Counted from the stretch's first letter, positions 17,056-24,668 are shown. The stretch: DNA of 64,000 bases from Parvibaculum lavamentivorans DS-1 (GCF_000017565.1 NC_009719.1:124001-188000); one strand, 5' to 3'. Translations and numbers: made by a program. Notes: generated from the sequence alone by a model not told the origin.

Positions 17056-17083
17056 AAAAAAGACGGGAGCAAAAGCCCCCGCC
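17056..17083 (-). terminator. Terminator of the small HTH gene
   Basis: Read on the minus strand, GGCGGGGGC and GCTCCCGTC pair over nine positions (two G-U) around TTTT, then six Ts follow. It is 20 bases past the HTH gene stop, which supports that short gene being real. Confidence 0.75.
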
Positions 17084-17103
17084 CAATATTGAGAAATAGT
17101 CTT

Positions 17104-17289
17104 CTAGCTGAGGATCATCGCCGGAGGGATGCCGGGGAATCGCTTCCCAGTCATCACTTCAGAAACCCGGCCCTGATTGATCCCAAACCGGGCTGCGGCT
17201 TGGTGTTGCATGAAGCCTTCTTCGGTGACCAACCACTTAATGGTCGCCGCCATTTCCCGCGTAAGAGGCGGGGAGTGTCGTTTAGCCAT
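17104..17289 (-). CDS. Small helix-turn-helix protein
   Basis: Protein of 61 residues, almost all of it one HTH: LTREMAATIKWLVTEEGFMQHQAAARFGINQGRVSEVMTGKRF across about 9-51, where QHQAAARFGINQGRVSEV is the helix-turn-helix. Similar tiny proteins are common beside prophage or plasmid remnants in alphaproteobacteria. A GGAG lies 8 bases before ATG 17289 and a terminator follows the stop, so it looks expressed as a single gene. It is probably a DNA-binding regulator; its target may be one of the inverted repeats upstream. The surrounding DNA is AT-richer than either flank, which suggests transfer. Confidence 0.7.
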   Translation of the reverse strand: MAKRHSPPLTREMAATIKWLVTEEGFMQHQAAARFGINQGRVSEVMTGKRFPGIPPAMILS

Positions 17290-17319
17290 TTGTCATCTCC
17301 ATGGCATTTGGTTACGAAT

Positions 17320-17362
17320 GCGGCTCACAGGGTTCCGACCAAGGAATAGCCCTGTGAGCCGC
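17320..17362. repeat. 13-bp inverted repeat upstream of the HTH gene
   Basis: GCGGCTCACAGGG and CCCTGTGAGCCGC pair perfectly across a 17-base loop, 31 bases upstream of the HTH start and followed by AT-rich DNA. It could be an operator, an attenuator in the HTH leader, or the mark of a past insertion. Confidence 0.55.
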
Positions 17363-17428
17363 AAATATATTATGACCATTACGCGGCGTTAACCAGCGAG
17401 TCTGTTCTCAATTTGTGCTGATTCTGTG

Positions 17429-17487
17429 CTAGCAGATGAAATGACTGCTAGGGCGGTCACATATGCACGTTCCGGGGTGCATATGTG
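17429..17487. repeat. Two tandem inverted repeats
   Basis: CTAGCAG/CTGCTAG (17429-17435 and 17445-17451) is followed 6 bases later by CACATATGCAC/GTGCATATGTG (17458-17468 and 17477-17487, 11 perfect bp, 8-base loop). They lie about 90 bp downstream of the FAH-family gene stop, with no T-run. They resemble protein-binding palindromes more than terminators. Confidence 0.55.
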
Positions 17488-17575
17488 CTCGATTTCGGCA
17501 CTCGATGTTCTTGCTGCTCAGGCAGTCAATCTCAGAGCGACTGAAAAGAGACGCTGCGTGTCAGCGTGATTCGCC

Positions 17576-18709
17576 TCACTCCACAATCCGGCTGTCGATC
17601 TCGCCGAGATAGCGCACCGCGATCTGCACCCGCTCTCCCGGCTTCAGATAGTCGCCCGAGGCCTTCTCCTGCGCGATATGCCGCTCCACCACATGGGCGG
17701 TGATCGGCCGGTCCCAGCCCCCTGCCACGAAGTCCCAGAGCCCCAGCGCCATGGCCGATTTGTTGACGCCGCGAAAGACGGTCCCGTCCGGTGTCCCGGC
17801 GAGAATGGCGGTCCGCGCCGGTATCCTGCCCCCCGGCGCCGGCAGGCCCACCTCCCGCCCTTGATACGTCCAGGTCACGCCCTCGCGCGCCTTCGTCTGC
17901 CGCAGCAGCTCATCGAAATCCCATATCGCTTCCGATTGCGTCGCCGCCTGCTTCAGCTCGCCATTCCGCCACAGCCGCAATTCGGCGGCCTCCGCGAAGG
18001 GGCGCAGCTCGCGCGGAATGACGAAGAGGTTCCCCACCGGCAGAAAGCCCGGCGCGCTCTTCCCCGTCGTGAAGCCCTTGCCGGAAGTGACGTCGGAGGG
18101 ATCGACATTGCGCATCAGCGCCGCCCGGTCCGTCACATCGTTGCAGAGCATCAACCCCATGCGCTCCGGCGCCGTGCCGTCCAGCGCCCCGTTTAGGTCG
18201 ACAGGCGAAAGCGCCACGAAGCAAAGCTCCACTTCATAGTCGAGCAGCGCCTCCCCGGCAGGCACCGGCGCGTTGAAACCCGTCGGCTCGACCTCTTTGG
18301 GAAAGAGGAAAGGCCCGTCCGTCACCGCCGACTCTTCCGCATGTTCGGGAAAATTCGTCCCCACGGCGATATGCGACGCGGTGAGCCGCGCCGGCAACGC
18401 CAGCCGCTCCACCGGCATCCGTTCGCTCGTCCCAGCCGCCAGCGCCGCAATCGCGTCATAGCCGTGTCGCCCATAGGCGTCTATCGGATCATCCGCCCCC
18501 AGCGCCGCCGTCACGTCAACGCCGCTCACCACGCCCCCTTCATAGGAAGAGACGAGCAGCAGCCGGTAGTGTCCGTCTTCCTCCACCCGCGCGAAGGTTA
18601 GCGCCTCCGCCACCGGCGCGATTTCCACCGTGCCGAACCCCTCGGCCTGTGCGGCCGTCGAACCGAGCAGCGTCATGACGAAAACGCCTGCGCGAAAAGA
18701 AAATCCCAT
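17576..18709 (-). CDS. Fumarylacetoacetate-hydrolase-family protein with a signal peptide
   Basis: Protein of 377 residues. Residues 1-22 (FRAGVFVMTLLGSTAAQA) form a clear signal peptide, odd for this family, which is normally cytoplasmic. The catalytic domain follows: GTNFPEHAEES, the metal-binding LLDYEVELCFVALSP (acidic ligands), GLMLCNDVTDRAAL and GKGFTTGKSAPGFLPVG, then GTPDGTVFRGVNKS near the C-terminus. These fit C-C bond hydrolases, decarboxylases or hydratases acting on keto-acids. It is the last gene of a tight operon with a membrane protein, an SDR and a flavin monooxygenase. Export would place this step in the periplasm, apart from its cytoplasmic partners. Confidence 0.82.
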   Translation of the reverse strand: MGFSFRAGVFVMTLLGSTAAQAEGFGTVEIAPVAEALTFARVEEDGHYRLLLVSSYEGGVVSGVDVTAALGADDPIDAYGRHGYDAIAALAAGTSERMPVERLALPARLTASHIAVGTNFPEHAEESAVTDGPFLFPKEVEPTGFNAPVPAGEALLDYEVELCFVALSPVDLNGALDGTAPERMGLMLCNDVTDRAALMRNVDPSDVTSGKGFTTGKSAPGFLPVGNLFVIPRELRPFAEAAELRLWRNGELKQAATQSEAIWDFDELLRQTKAREGVTWTYQGREVGLPAPGGRIPARTAILAGTPDGTVFRGVNKSAMALGLWDFVAGGWDRPITAHVVERHIAQEKASGDYLKPGERVQIAVRYLGEIDSRIVE

Positions 18710-18719
18710 TGCCCCATCC

Positions 18720-19169
18720 TCAGTTCACCAGCAGCCAGACGCCGATCGTATTGACGATCATCAGGATTGTCCCGCCGAAGAGGTTCGTGTCGACGAGATA
18801 GACGGTCCCGAAAATATTGAAGCGGAACGGTTTGATGCCGTTCGTGTCTTTCAGCGCCCCGCCATAGATCGGCATGGTGGCCAGCGTCGCATAGAAGCTC
18901 GCGCCCCAGACGTAGTTGAGAATCGCCGCCACCCAGATATGCGTGAGGTAGTCCGCCGCCGGGCTCCACAACAGGTAGAGAATGACGAGCGAAATGCCCG
19001 TCTGGCTCAGCACCTGCCACACCACATGAAACCGCGCATGCGGCGTCCATAGCGGGTTCGTCGCATGGGTCTTGTTGAAATCGGCGAAAATGGGCCCGGC
19101 GCTGATCATGAAGGCAACCAGCGAAAAGAGAAGACGCGGCAGAAGAAGCTCGTCGTAAAGCGTTTCCAT
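18720..19169 (-). CDS. Four-helix integral membrane protein, unknown function
   Basis: Protein of 149 residues from ATG 19169, with about four hydrophobic helices (near 10-28, 48-67, 75-95 and 122-147). The conserved-looking cytoplasmic or periplasmic loop DFNKTHATNPLWTPHARFH between helices 1 and 2 carries His residues that could bind metal or ligand. I do not recognise a named family with certainty. It sits 10 bp from both neighbours in the monooxygenase-SDR-FAH operon, so it is probably the transport or membrane-anchoring element of that pathway. Confidence 0.7.
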   Translation of the reverse strand: METLYDELLLPRLLFSLVAFMISAGPIFADFNKTHATNPLWTPHARFHVVWQVLSQTGISLVILYLLWSPAADYLTHIWVAAILNYVWGASFYATLATMPIYGGALKDTNGIKPFRFNIFGTVYLVDTNLFGGTILMIVNTIGVWLLVN

Positions 19170-19179
19170 TTCTATCTCC

Positions 19180-19959
19180 TCAGATGAGGCCGGGGTAGGA
19201 GCCCCCGTCCAGTTGCAGGTTCTGCCCGGAAATGAAGCCCGCCTGGGCGCTGCAGAGAAAGGCGCAGGCATCGCCGAATTCGGAAGGTTGTCCCATGCGC
19301 TTGGCGGCAATCGACTGGGCGATTTCCGCGCGCGCTTCCTCATAGGTGATTTTCTTGAACTGCATGGCGAGCTTCGCCATCTGCTGCTGCCGGTCCGTGT
19401 CGAAGCGTTCGGGCAGCATGTTGTTGATCGTCACGTTGAAGGGCGCGGCGTCGACGGAAAGCGCCTTCGAAATCGCGGTAAGGCCGGAGCGCGCCGTCGT
19501 CGAAAGCCCCATGGCCGAGCGCGGCGCCTTCACCATCGCGGAAGTGATGTTGACGATCCGCCCGAAGCGCCGCTCCTTCATGCCCTCGATCAGCGCCTTG
19601 ATCATGAAGACGGGTGCGAGCAGGTTCGCGTTGAGCGCCGCCTGCCATTGGGCCTCGTCCCATTGCTGAAAGGCGCCGGGCGGCGGCCCGTCATTATTGT
19701 TCACGAGAATGTCGGCCTCCGGGCAGGCGGCAACGAGCCGCGCCCGGCCTTCCTCGGTGTTGATGTCGGCGGCAATCGGCGTCACCGATCCCTTGGCCGA
19801 GGCGGCAATCTCATGCGCCGCAAGGTCCAGCACCTCCGCGTTCCGCCCGTTGATGACGACATCGGCGCCCTCGCGTGCCAGCGCCATGGCGCAGGCCTTG
19901 CCGAGCCCGCGCGACGAAGCGCAGATAATCGCCTTCCGTCCCTGCAATCCGAGATCCAT
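19180..19959 (-). CDS. SDR-family protein lacking the YxxxK catalytic pair
   Basis: Protein of 259 residues from ATG 19959 with a Rossmann fold of the short-chain dehydrogenase family. The nucleotide loop is CASSRGLGKACAMAL, and ADINT, ILVNNNDGPPPG and the late GQNLQLDGG are in place. At the active site, where YxxxK is expected after the serine of NITSAMV, the sequence reads GLSTTARSGLT: Leu replaces Tyr and Ala replaces Lys. A divergent FabG-like subgroup with this change exists, from memory. It may bind nucleotide without classical reduction, or use another mechanism. It lies 19 bp after the monooxygenase gene. Confidence 0.85.
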   Translation of the reverse strand: MDLGLQGRKAIICASSRGLGKACAMALAREGADVVINGRNAEVLDLAAHEIAASAKGSVTPIAADINTEEGRARLVAACPEADILVNNNDGPPPGAFQQWDEAQWQAALNANLLAPVFMIKALIEGMKERRFGRIVNITSAMVKAPRSAMGLSTTARSGLTAISKALSVDAAPFNVTINNMLPERFDTDRQQQMAKLAMQFKKITYEEARAEIAQSIAAKRMGQPSEFGDACAFLCSAQAGFISGQNLQLDGGSYPGLI

Positions 19960-19978
19960 CAGCCGTTCCCTCTGCTCT

Positions 19979-21649
19979 TCATCGCGCCAGAACCTGCGCC
20001 AGCGCCTCTCCGAGAAGCGCCGCCGCATTCTCCGTTCCGCCCTCGAAGCGGCAGGCGATATGTCCATCCGGCCGCACCAGCAGCGCGCCGTCCTTCGGCA
20101 GGCCGGTAAGTTCCGTCCAGCCCTTCGCCTCGTCCTCGAAGTCCCATCCGCCGCGCAGCGCCGTCAGGCCCGTTGCCGCCGCCGCTTCGCGCCAGCTGGT
20201 CCCCCCCGGTCCTGCCAGTATCGCGAAGCGGTCGGCGGCGAGGAGCGACAGCAGCGATACGCGCTCGCCGCTCCTTGTCTTCACCAGGCGGTGCGGCACA
20301 TGCGCGCCCGCCTCCCAGCAGGGCCGGTAATCGCTGATATCGACGCCCGCCGCCGCCTGCAGCGCAGGCGCGCCGATGGTCGCCGCCGAGGCATAGCGAT
20401 AGCCGAGCTGCAGGTTGAAACTGTCGAAATGCGGCCGCTGCGCTTCCACGGCGGCGGCAAGTTCGGCGGAAGCTTTCGGGTTCGCGGCGACGGCTTCGTA
20501 ATGCGCCTGCATCCGCGCCGGGTCGCGGCCGTAAAGCGCGCCAAAGAGCTCGAAGAGTTTCGACGCATTGGTCAGGCTCTGTTCGCAATTCACCTGCGCC
20601 ACGGGCCGCCGTTCCGTCTCGTAAGTGTCGAGAAGGGCCTCTCCCGCTTCGCCTTTCAGCACCGCGGCAAGTTTCCAGGCAAGGTTCTGCGTATCCACCG
20701 CGCCCGTGTTGAGGCCAAGCCCGCCCGTCGGCGGAAAGCGGTGCGCCGCGTCCCCGGCGAGAAACACACGTCCCTTGCGATAGCATTCCGCCACCTGCGC
20801 CGACATCGTCCACGGGCTCACATGGCGGATCTTGAGGGCGGGCGGCGTCGTGCCGATCGCCGCTTCGATCAACTGGCCGCATCGCGCCTCGTCGAAACTG
20901 TCGCGCGGCTCCGTCGCCGGATCGTGCGGATGCATCAGCACCCATGTCCTGCCCCGGTCATAGGCGATGAAGACGCCGCTCGTGCCCGGCTGGAACAGGA
21001 AATAGAGAACGCCGGGCCGCGCATCGGTGAGCGCGCGGAGATCGGCCTCGAAATGGATCATCAGATTGTGCTGCAGCACCTCCGGCCCCTCCATCGCGAT
21101 GCCGAGCATGTCGCGCAACCGCGATCCCGCGCCGTCCGCCGCAATGAGATAGTCGCAGGTGAGGGTGTCGCGTCTGCCGTCTTCCGCCTCCAGTTGCGCC
21201 GTCACCCCGTCCGGCACTTCCACGAGACCGGTGCAGGCGATGCCGCGTGTAAAGGTGATGAGCGGCTCGGCCTCAATCGCCTTCGCCAGCGCCGCCTCGA
21301 ATTTCGGCTGCGGAATATTGGTGAGCGGGTAGGGCGTATCGGCAAGCGCGCTGTCGTCCTGCCGCTCATAGGGCAGGGCGCCGAATTCCGTACCCGTCAG
21401 TGTACCGACGAAACGCACCCACCCGGCATCATTGGCGCTCGCGCCCTCCCGGCGCAGCCCCTCCGCCGATACGCCCACGCTTTCGCAGATTTCGAGTGTC
21501 CGCGGGTTCACCGCATGGGCCTTCGGCGCCTCGGCCGGCCGCGGCCGCCTGTCGATCAGCCGCGAGGCGATCCCCTGCCGCGCCAGCAGCAGCGCCGAAA
21601 GCTGGCCCACAGGGCCTGCACCGGCGATCAGGACGGGGATGCGTGACAT
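19979..21649 (-). CDS. FAD-dependent aromatic monooxygenase (PheA/TfdB family)
   Basis: Flavoprotein monooxygenase of 556 residues. The FAD dinucleotide fold is at 7-35 (IAGAGPVGQLSALLLARQG with the acidic end LIDRR), the DG motif is YLIAADGAGSRLRDMLGI, and the second FAD motif is GDAAHRFPPTGGLGLNTG. A C-terminal thioredoxin-like domain extends past about 400, as in phenol hydroxylase. It would hydroxylate an aromatic or similar ring with NAD(P)H and oxygen. It is the first gene of a four-gene leftward operon and is divergent from a TetR gene, with repeated half-sites between them. Confidence 0.93.
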   Translation of the reverse strand: MSRIPVLIAGAGPVGQLSALLLARQGIASRLIDRRPRPAEAPKAHAVNPRTLEICESVGVSAEGLRREGASANDAGWVRFVGTLTGTEFGALPYERQDDSALADTPYPLTNIPQPKFEAALAKAIEAEPLITFTRGIACTGLVEVPDGVTAQLEAEDGRRDTLTCDYLIAADGAGSRLRDMLGIAMEGPEVLQHNLMIHFEADLRALTDARPGVLYFLFQPGTSGVFIAYDRGRTWVLMHPHDPATEPRDSFDEARCGQLIEAAIGTTPPALKIRHVSPWTMSAQVAECYRKGRVFLAGDAAHRFPPTGGLGLNTGAVDTQNLAWKLAAVLKGEAGEALLDTYETERRPVAQVNCEQSLTNASKLFELFGALYGRDPARMQAHYEAVAANPKASAELAAAVEAQRPHFDSFNLQLGYRYASAATIGAPALQAAAGVDISDYRPCWEAGAHVPHRLVKTRSGERVSLLSLLAADRFAILAGPGGTSWREAAAATGLTALRGGWDFEDEAKGWTELTGLPKDGALLVRPDGHIACRFEGGTENAAALLGEALAQVLAR

Positions 21650-21664
21650 GCGCGCGCCTCATAA

Positions 21665-21697
21665 ATGAGAGTAGTCTCATATTTGAGATACCCCTCA
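21665..21697. promoter_or_regulatory. Operator array between the monooxygenase and TetR genes
   Basis: Half-sites TGAGA (21666), TCTCA (21675), TGAGA (21684) and CTCA (21694) alternate in orientation at steps of about nine bases, making three overlapping dyads such as ATGAGA-gtag-TCTCAT. The location in the 90-bp divergent gap suggests binding of the adjacent TetR protein controlling both directions. Confidence 0.6.
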
Positions 21698-21740
21698 TAA
21701 ATGACTTTTGTCAACCCGCGAGGCGCTGTATCCTCGTTTC

Positions 21741-22355
21741 ATGAGGCATGGTCATTTTCAGGATCGGACGGCAGGGCAGGGCAAGCGCGAGCGCACGCGC
21801 TCGGCCTTGCTCGACGCCGCCATTGCGGTCGTCGCCGAAAAAGGCATGGAAGCCGCCAAAATCAGCGACATCACCACCGCCGCCGGCCTCGCCAACGGCA
21901 CTTTCTACAATCATTTCAACGACAAGGACGAAATCCTCCGCGAAGCCGCCTATGGCATCGCCTTCGAGGTCGTGGGCCGTCTCGACGCGGAAATGGAAGG
22001 GATCGACGATGCCGCCATCCGCGTCGTCACCGCCACCACCCGCTTCGTCTCCATTCTCACCGCCGAGCGCGACTGGGCAGCCGTCCTTCTCGGCGGCGCC
22101 GACCGTCTCCCCGACTTCCGCGAAAACCTCTACCGCTACCTCCGCGCGGACATCGAGCGCGGCGTCGCGCAGAAAAAATTCGACGTCGAGGTCACAACCT
22201 TCCTGCTCGACCAGATCGTCGCCCTGATCGGCGTCGCCGTCCGGGCGCAGCTCCATGATGGTCAGGAGCCGGAAATCACCCGCCAGGTCTGCGGCAGCAT
22301 CCTCCGCCTCCTCGGCATGACGCCCGCCCGTGCGGCGAAACTTGTCCCCGCCTGA
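21741..22355 (+). CDS. TetR-family regulator of the monooxygenase operon
   Basis: Repressor of about 204 residues. The N-terminal HTH is standard: RSALLDAAIAVVAEKG, then ISDITTAAGLANGTFYNHF. The ligand-binding helical domain follows from about 60 and is divergent, as usual. The start is set at ATG 21741; a TTG at 21708 would add 11 residues, and neither has a strong ribosome site. It is divergent from the flavin monooxygenase operon and most likely represses it until a pathway substrate binds. The operator array at 21665-21697 is its expected site. Confidence 0.88.
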   Translation: MRHGHFQDRTAGQGKRERTRSALLDAAIAVVAEKGMEAAKISDITTAAGLANGTFYNHFNDKDEILREAAYGIAFEVVGRLDAEMEGIDDAAIRVVTATTRFVSILTAERDWAAVLLGGADRLPDFRENLYRYLRADIERGVAQKKFDVEVTTFLLDQIVALIGVAVRAQLHDGQEPEITRQVCGSILRLLGMTPARAAKLVPA

Positions 22356-22430
22356 AAACTCACTCATTACGGTAAATATAAGCGGGGATAGGCCGAAGCG
22401 CCGAAGCACCGTTCCGTCCCTAAAAAGCCT

Positions 22431-22463
22431 CTGTGACGGTTCAGTGACAGTTCGATGACGGTC
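22431..22463. promoter_or_regulatory. Three 11-bp direct repeats (OmpR/PhoB-type box)
   Basis: Units CTGTGACGGTT, CAGTGACAGTT and CGATGACGGTC follow each other head to tail with an 11-base period. Read on the minus strand they are CCGTCAT, CTGTCAC and CCGTCAC with 4-base spacers, which is the spacing and near-consensus of Pho boxes. The array ends 84 bases upstream of the AhpD-like gene. Confidence 0.55.
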
Positions 22464-22547
22464 GCGGGAAAAACCCGCTTATCCCCGGTCACAAATCCTC
22501 CCCTGGCCTCGTCTTCTCTGTGAAAACCCAGTGCCAAGGAGGCCCGA

Positions 22548-23027
22548 ATGTCGTCCCATCTCACCCCCCGCATGAACCCCTGGAAGGCATCGCCCGCTGC
22601 CTACAAGCCGCTCCTCGAACTTCAGGCGTATACGGACAAATGCGGTCTGGAACACTCCCTTCTCGAGCTCGTGAAGACCCGCGCCTCGCAGATAAACGGC
22701 TGCGCCTTCTGCCTCGAAATGCATACGCGCGAAGCCCGTGCCGCCGGAGAAAGCGAAGCCCGCCTTTATCTTCTCAACGCATGGCATGAATCGCCGCTCT
22801 ACACGGACCGCGAACGTGCCGCGCTCGAATGGACGGAAGCGGTAACGCTGATAAGCGAAACCGGCATCCCCGACACCGCCTGGGAAGCCGTCAGGAAAGA
22901 GTTCTCCGACCAGGAAATCGTCGACCTCACCGTCGCCATCGGCATGATCAATGTCTGGAACAGGCTCGCCGTCGGCTTCCGCACGCTTCATCCGGTAACG
23001 GAAGAACAGCAGCGCAAGGCGGGCTGA
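22548..23027 (+). CDS. AhpD-like carboxymuconolactone decarboxylase family protein
   Basis: Protein of 159 residues of the CMD/AhpD fold, which is all-helical and assembles into rings. The redox motif NGCAFCLEMHTREAR places Cys-52 and Cys-55 with His-59, as in the alkylhydroperoxidase AhpD core subgroup that reduces peroxides. LEWTEAVTLI and DQEIVDLTVAIGMINVWNRL are typical of the C-terminal helices. AAGGAGG precedes ATG 22548. It stands alone between the TetR gene and tsaE. The direct-repeat box upstream suggests control by an OmpR/PhoB-family response regulator. Confidence 0.9.
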   Translation: MSSHLTPRMNPWKASPAAYKPLLELQAYTDKCGLEHSLLELVKTRASQINGCAFCLEMHTREARAAGESEARLYLLNAWHESPLYTDRERAALEWTEAVTLISETGIPDTAWEAVRKEFSDQEIVDLTVAIGMINVWNRLAVGFRTLHPVTEEQQRKAG

Positions 23028-23088
23028 AGGAACTTTCCAAAACCGCTGCCCGCTTGTTGCTGCCCCGCCTGTCACGCTACAAAGCGTC

Positions 23089-23583
23089 ATGAGCGAAAAA
23101 ACCAAGGCAATCCACGAGTTTGACCTCCCCGATGCAGCGGCCACAGCCCGCCTCGGGGAGGCCCTTGCGGCACGCCTGGAAGCCGGCGGCCTCATCCTTC
23201 TGCGGGGCGATCTCGGCGCCGGAAAGACGACGCTCGCCCGCGCATTGGTGCAGGCGCATCTCGCCTCCCATGGCATCGCGGAAGAGGTGCCATCGCCTAC
23301 ATTCACGCTCGTCCAGACCTATGAAAGCCCTGTGCTCCTCATTGCGCATGCGGATCTCTACCGCATCGAAGAGCCGTCCGAATTGCAGGAGCTCGGCCTC
23401 GCCGAAATGCTGGACGAAGGCGTACTGCTGGTCGAGTGGCCCGAGCGTGCGGAAGAAGAATTGCGCCGCCTCACGCCGGATCGTCTCGACATCTCCCTCT
23501 TTCTCATGCCAGAAGGCATGCATCGCGCGCGGATTGAAGCAACCGGCAGTTGGGCCGCGCGGCTAGAGGGGCTGACGATTTGA
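23089..23583 (+). CDS. tsaE: tRNA threonylcarbamoyladenosine biosynthesis ATPase TsaE
   Basis: TsaE of 164 residues, the ATPase that with TsaB and TsaD makes t6A at position 37 of ANN-decoding tRNAs. The Walker A loop is RGDLGAGKTTLARAL, followed by the family motifs EVPSPTFTLVQTYE and HADLYRIE, and the Walker B-like LLVEWPERAEEEL. It opens a chain of overlapping genes tsaE-amgK-murU-addB-addA. The last bases overlap the TTG start of amgK. In relatives divL lies directly upstream; here the 14-kb accessory block intervenes. Confidence 0.96.
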   Translation: MSEKTKAIHEFDLPDAAATARLGEALAARLEAGGLILLRGDLGAGKTTLARALVQAHLASHGIAEEVPSPTFTLVQTYESPVLLIAHADLYRIEEPSELQELGLAEMLDEGVLLVEWPERAEEELRRLTPDRLDISLFLMPEGMHRARIEATGSWAARLEGLTI

Positions 23584-24668
23584 GTTCATCACGCGAGGAA
23601 ACGATCCGCGCCTTTCTGGCGTCGGCAGGCTGGGCCGCCGCCGAGCGGCGCCCGCTCGCGGGCGACGCATCGACGCGACGCTACGAACGTCTCTCGCTGA
23701 ATGGCCGCCCGGCGGTATTGATGGACTGGCCGTCCGGCCCGGATGCGCCGGTCGTTCCCGGCCGCGCCGCCTATAGCCGTATCGCTCACCTTGCGGAAGA
23801 CTGCCGTCCCTTCGTCGCCATCGGCGAGCATCTTCGTCGTCTAGGTCTCGCCGCGCCGGAGATTTATGCCGCCGACCTCGAGCGCGGGCTGTTGCTGCTC
23901 GAAGATCTGGGCGACAATGTCTATGGCGAATTGATCGCGCGCGGCGCGGGTCCTTCCGGCGAAAAGCTCGATGAGCTCTATCGCGCGGGTATTGAAACGC
24001 TGCTGCGGCTGCAATCCGTTCCAGCGCCTGCAATGCTTCCCGTCGGCGACGGCAGCGAGCACAAGGTGCCGCATTTCGACGAAAGTGTTTACCGCGCTGA
24101 ACTCGACGTCATTCTCGACTGGTATTTCCCGGTCGTTCTGAAGGACGAAGCGTCGCCTTCTATGCGCGAGGACTATCACGCGCTCTGGACTTCGCTTCGG
24201 GCAATGGTCGATGCCGGCGTGCCGACGCTTTTCCTGCGCGACTATCATTCGCCCAACATGCTCTGGCTTGGAGATCGCGCTGGCGCGGCGCGCGTCGGTC
24301 TTATCGACTATCAGGATGCGCTCATCGGCAACCGTGCCTATGACGTGGTGTCGTTTCTGCAGGATGCGCGCCGCGATGTTCCGGTTGAGCGCGAACAGGC
24401 CATGCTCGCGCATTACGTCGCTCAGGCGAATGCGGAGTTGCAGGGTTTCGATGAAGAGCAGTTCCGGGCTTCCTACGCGACGCTGGGCGCGGAGCGTGCG
24501 CTTCGTCTGATCGGTCTCTGGCCCCGGCTCCTGAAGCGGGATGGCAAGCCCCAATACATGGCTCACATGCCGCGCACGATGGATTATCTCCGCCGCAATC
24601 TGGCGCATCCGGCCTTGAGCGATCTCCGCCTCTGGCTTGATGCAAATGTGTTGAGCCGCGCGCGATGA
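23580..24668 (+). CDS. amgK: MurNAc/GlcNAc anomeric kinase AmgK
   Basis: Kinase of 362 residues in the aminoglycoside phosphotransferase fold. TTG 23580 is taken as start: it overlaps the tsaE stop (TTGA) and has GAGGGG 9 bases upstream. The nucleotide-binding part opens LAGDASTRRYERL, the catalytic loop is FLRDYHSPNMLWL and the metal-binding motif is LIDYQDALIGNRAYDV. Followed at once by a murU-like nucleotidyltransferase, it fits AmgK of the peptidoglycan-recycling route that makes UDP-MurNAc and bypasses fosfomycin-sensitive MurA. The role is inferred from the pairing; the fold alone does not prove the sugar. Confidence 0.88.
   Translation: MSSSREETIRAFLASAGWAAAERRPLAGDASTRRYERLSLNGRPAVLMDWPSGPDAPVVPGRAAYSRIAHLAEDCRPFVAIGEHLRRLGLAAPEIYAADLERGLLLLEDLGDNVYGELIARGAGPSGEKLDELYRAGIETLLRLQSVPAPAMLPVGDGSEHKVPHFDESVYRAELDVILDWYFPVVLKDEASPSMREDYHALWTSLRAMVDAGVPTLFLRDYHSPNMLWLGDRAGAARVGLIDYQDALIGNRAYDVVSFLQDARRDVPVEREQAMLAHYVAQANAELQGFDEEQFRASYATLGAERALRLIGLWPRLLKRDGKPQYMAHMPRTMDYLRRNLAHPALSDLRLWLDANVLSRAR

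Noticed and set aside
19697-21646. Open frame of 649 codons antisense to the SDR and monooxygenase genes
   Set aside because: It crosses two real genes and their gap and encodes an Arg-rich product without domains.
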